Positions 32,192 through 32,328 of a stretch of DNA of 32,328 nucleotides are shown here, piece after piece (position 1 is the first letter of the stretch; each line of letters opens with the position of its first letter). This DNA comes from Methylobacter sp. (GTDB taxonomy: Bacteria > Pseudomonadota > Gammaproteobacteria > Methylococcales > Methylomonadaceae): positions 1 through 32,328 of the forward strand of contig JAURZV010000068.1 of assembly GCA_030653175.1 (NCBI GenBank), written 5' to 3'. The position numbers and the translations under genes were made by a program. Under the pieces are notes generated by a model. The model did not search any database. It saw only the letters and a list, made by a program, of their open reading frames with translations, and was not told the origin of the DNA.

Positions 32192-32328
32192 GTAGAGTAG
32201 AGGACAGGCTCTCGCCTGCCCTCCCTCATCAAACCGTGCATGCGCTATTAACGCACACGGCTTTCCGATGTTCTTCACACCAAGGCATGCGCTGTTTTCC
32301 AGCCAGCCTTTGTCGGAACCTTGTATAG
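32190..32328 (-). mobile_element. 3' end of a group II intron (domains V and VI)
   Basis: On the minus strand, 32266-32233 is exactly 34 nt and folds as domain V. It has the AGC triad in AAAGCCGTG, paired with the CACGGTTT end, an upper stem TGCG/CGCA and the conserved two-base bulge (TG) on the 3' strand. Domain VI follows (32230-32191) as a GC-rich hairpin with a GAGA loop and a single bulged A, complement of T32198, the expected branch point, seven or eight bases before the 3' end near 32190. The bases from 32267 to 32328 precede domain V. The reverse transcriptase frame should lie right of the window. Splicing would proceed on the minus strand. Confidence 0.8.

Overview
The window looks like a gammaproteobacterial chromosome carrying an integrated mobile element at its left end. 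The clues are the rnhA / yafS-like methyltransferase / mltD neighbourhood, RecC, and a type II secretion (T2SS) operon in the E-F-G-H-I-J-K-L-M-N-D order known from Xanthomonas xps. Moderate GC and many dispersed palindromic repeats would fit a methanotroph of the Methylococcales, but that placement is inference.

Region 1 (1-6706) is the integrase-proximal part of a P4-like satellite or similar integrative element. From the right end leftwards, all on the minus strand, it holds: a 3' tRNA-Thr(CGU) fragment (attR), four helically phased repeats, a tyrosine integrase, a HigBA toxin-antitoxin pair with a palindromic operator, a C4-like antisense RNA candidate, an unknown 287-aa gene, and an overlapping operon. 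The operon comprises an AlpA-like regulator, a small helix-turn-helix protein, a 51-aa ORF and a 774-aa primase-helicase of phage P4 alpha type. Beyond the primase lie a 23-bp inverted repeat with tandem GGGCGGATA units (possible origin) and the start of another small gene that leaves the window. The left end of the element is not in the window.

Region 2 (6965-19430) is chromosomal. It has RNase HI and a methyltransferase, the divergent lytic transglycosylase MltD (three LysM domains), a SulP-STAS-carbonic anhydrase fusion, a Wzx-like flippase broken by a frameshift, a CigR/RcnB-like secreted protein, RecC, and ribose-5-phosphate isomerase A. Intergenic spaces are rich in palindromic repeats.

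Region 3 (19987-31124, minus strand) is a complete-looking T2SS operon running gspE to gspD. The ATPase GspE and platform proteins GspF/GspL/GspM drive a pseudopilus (GspG-K), which works with the outer-membrane secretin GspD (here with its own lipobox). A GspC/XpsN-like protein couples the inner and outer membrane parts.

Region 4 (31125-32328) has no confident full gene. At the right edge is the 3' end (domains V and VI) of a group II intron on the minus strand. It interrupts a short plus-strand reading frame that has a strong ribosome binding site.

The most unusual theme is that dispersed repeats have entered or remodelled coding sequence. A palindrome lies in frame in recC. A 41-bp repeat gives the same peptide in gspL and gspJ. 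Repeats make up the gspH leader and a 488-base gspG-gspH spacer that stays open in the gspH frame. A repeat encodes the C-terminal tail of the SulP-carbonic anhydrase protein.
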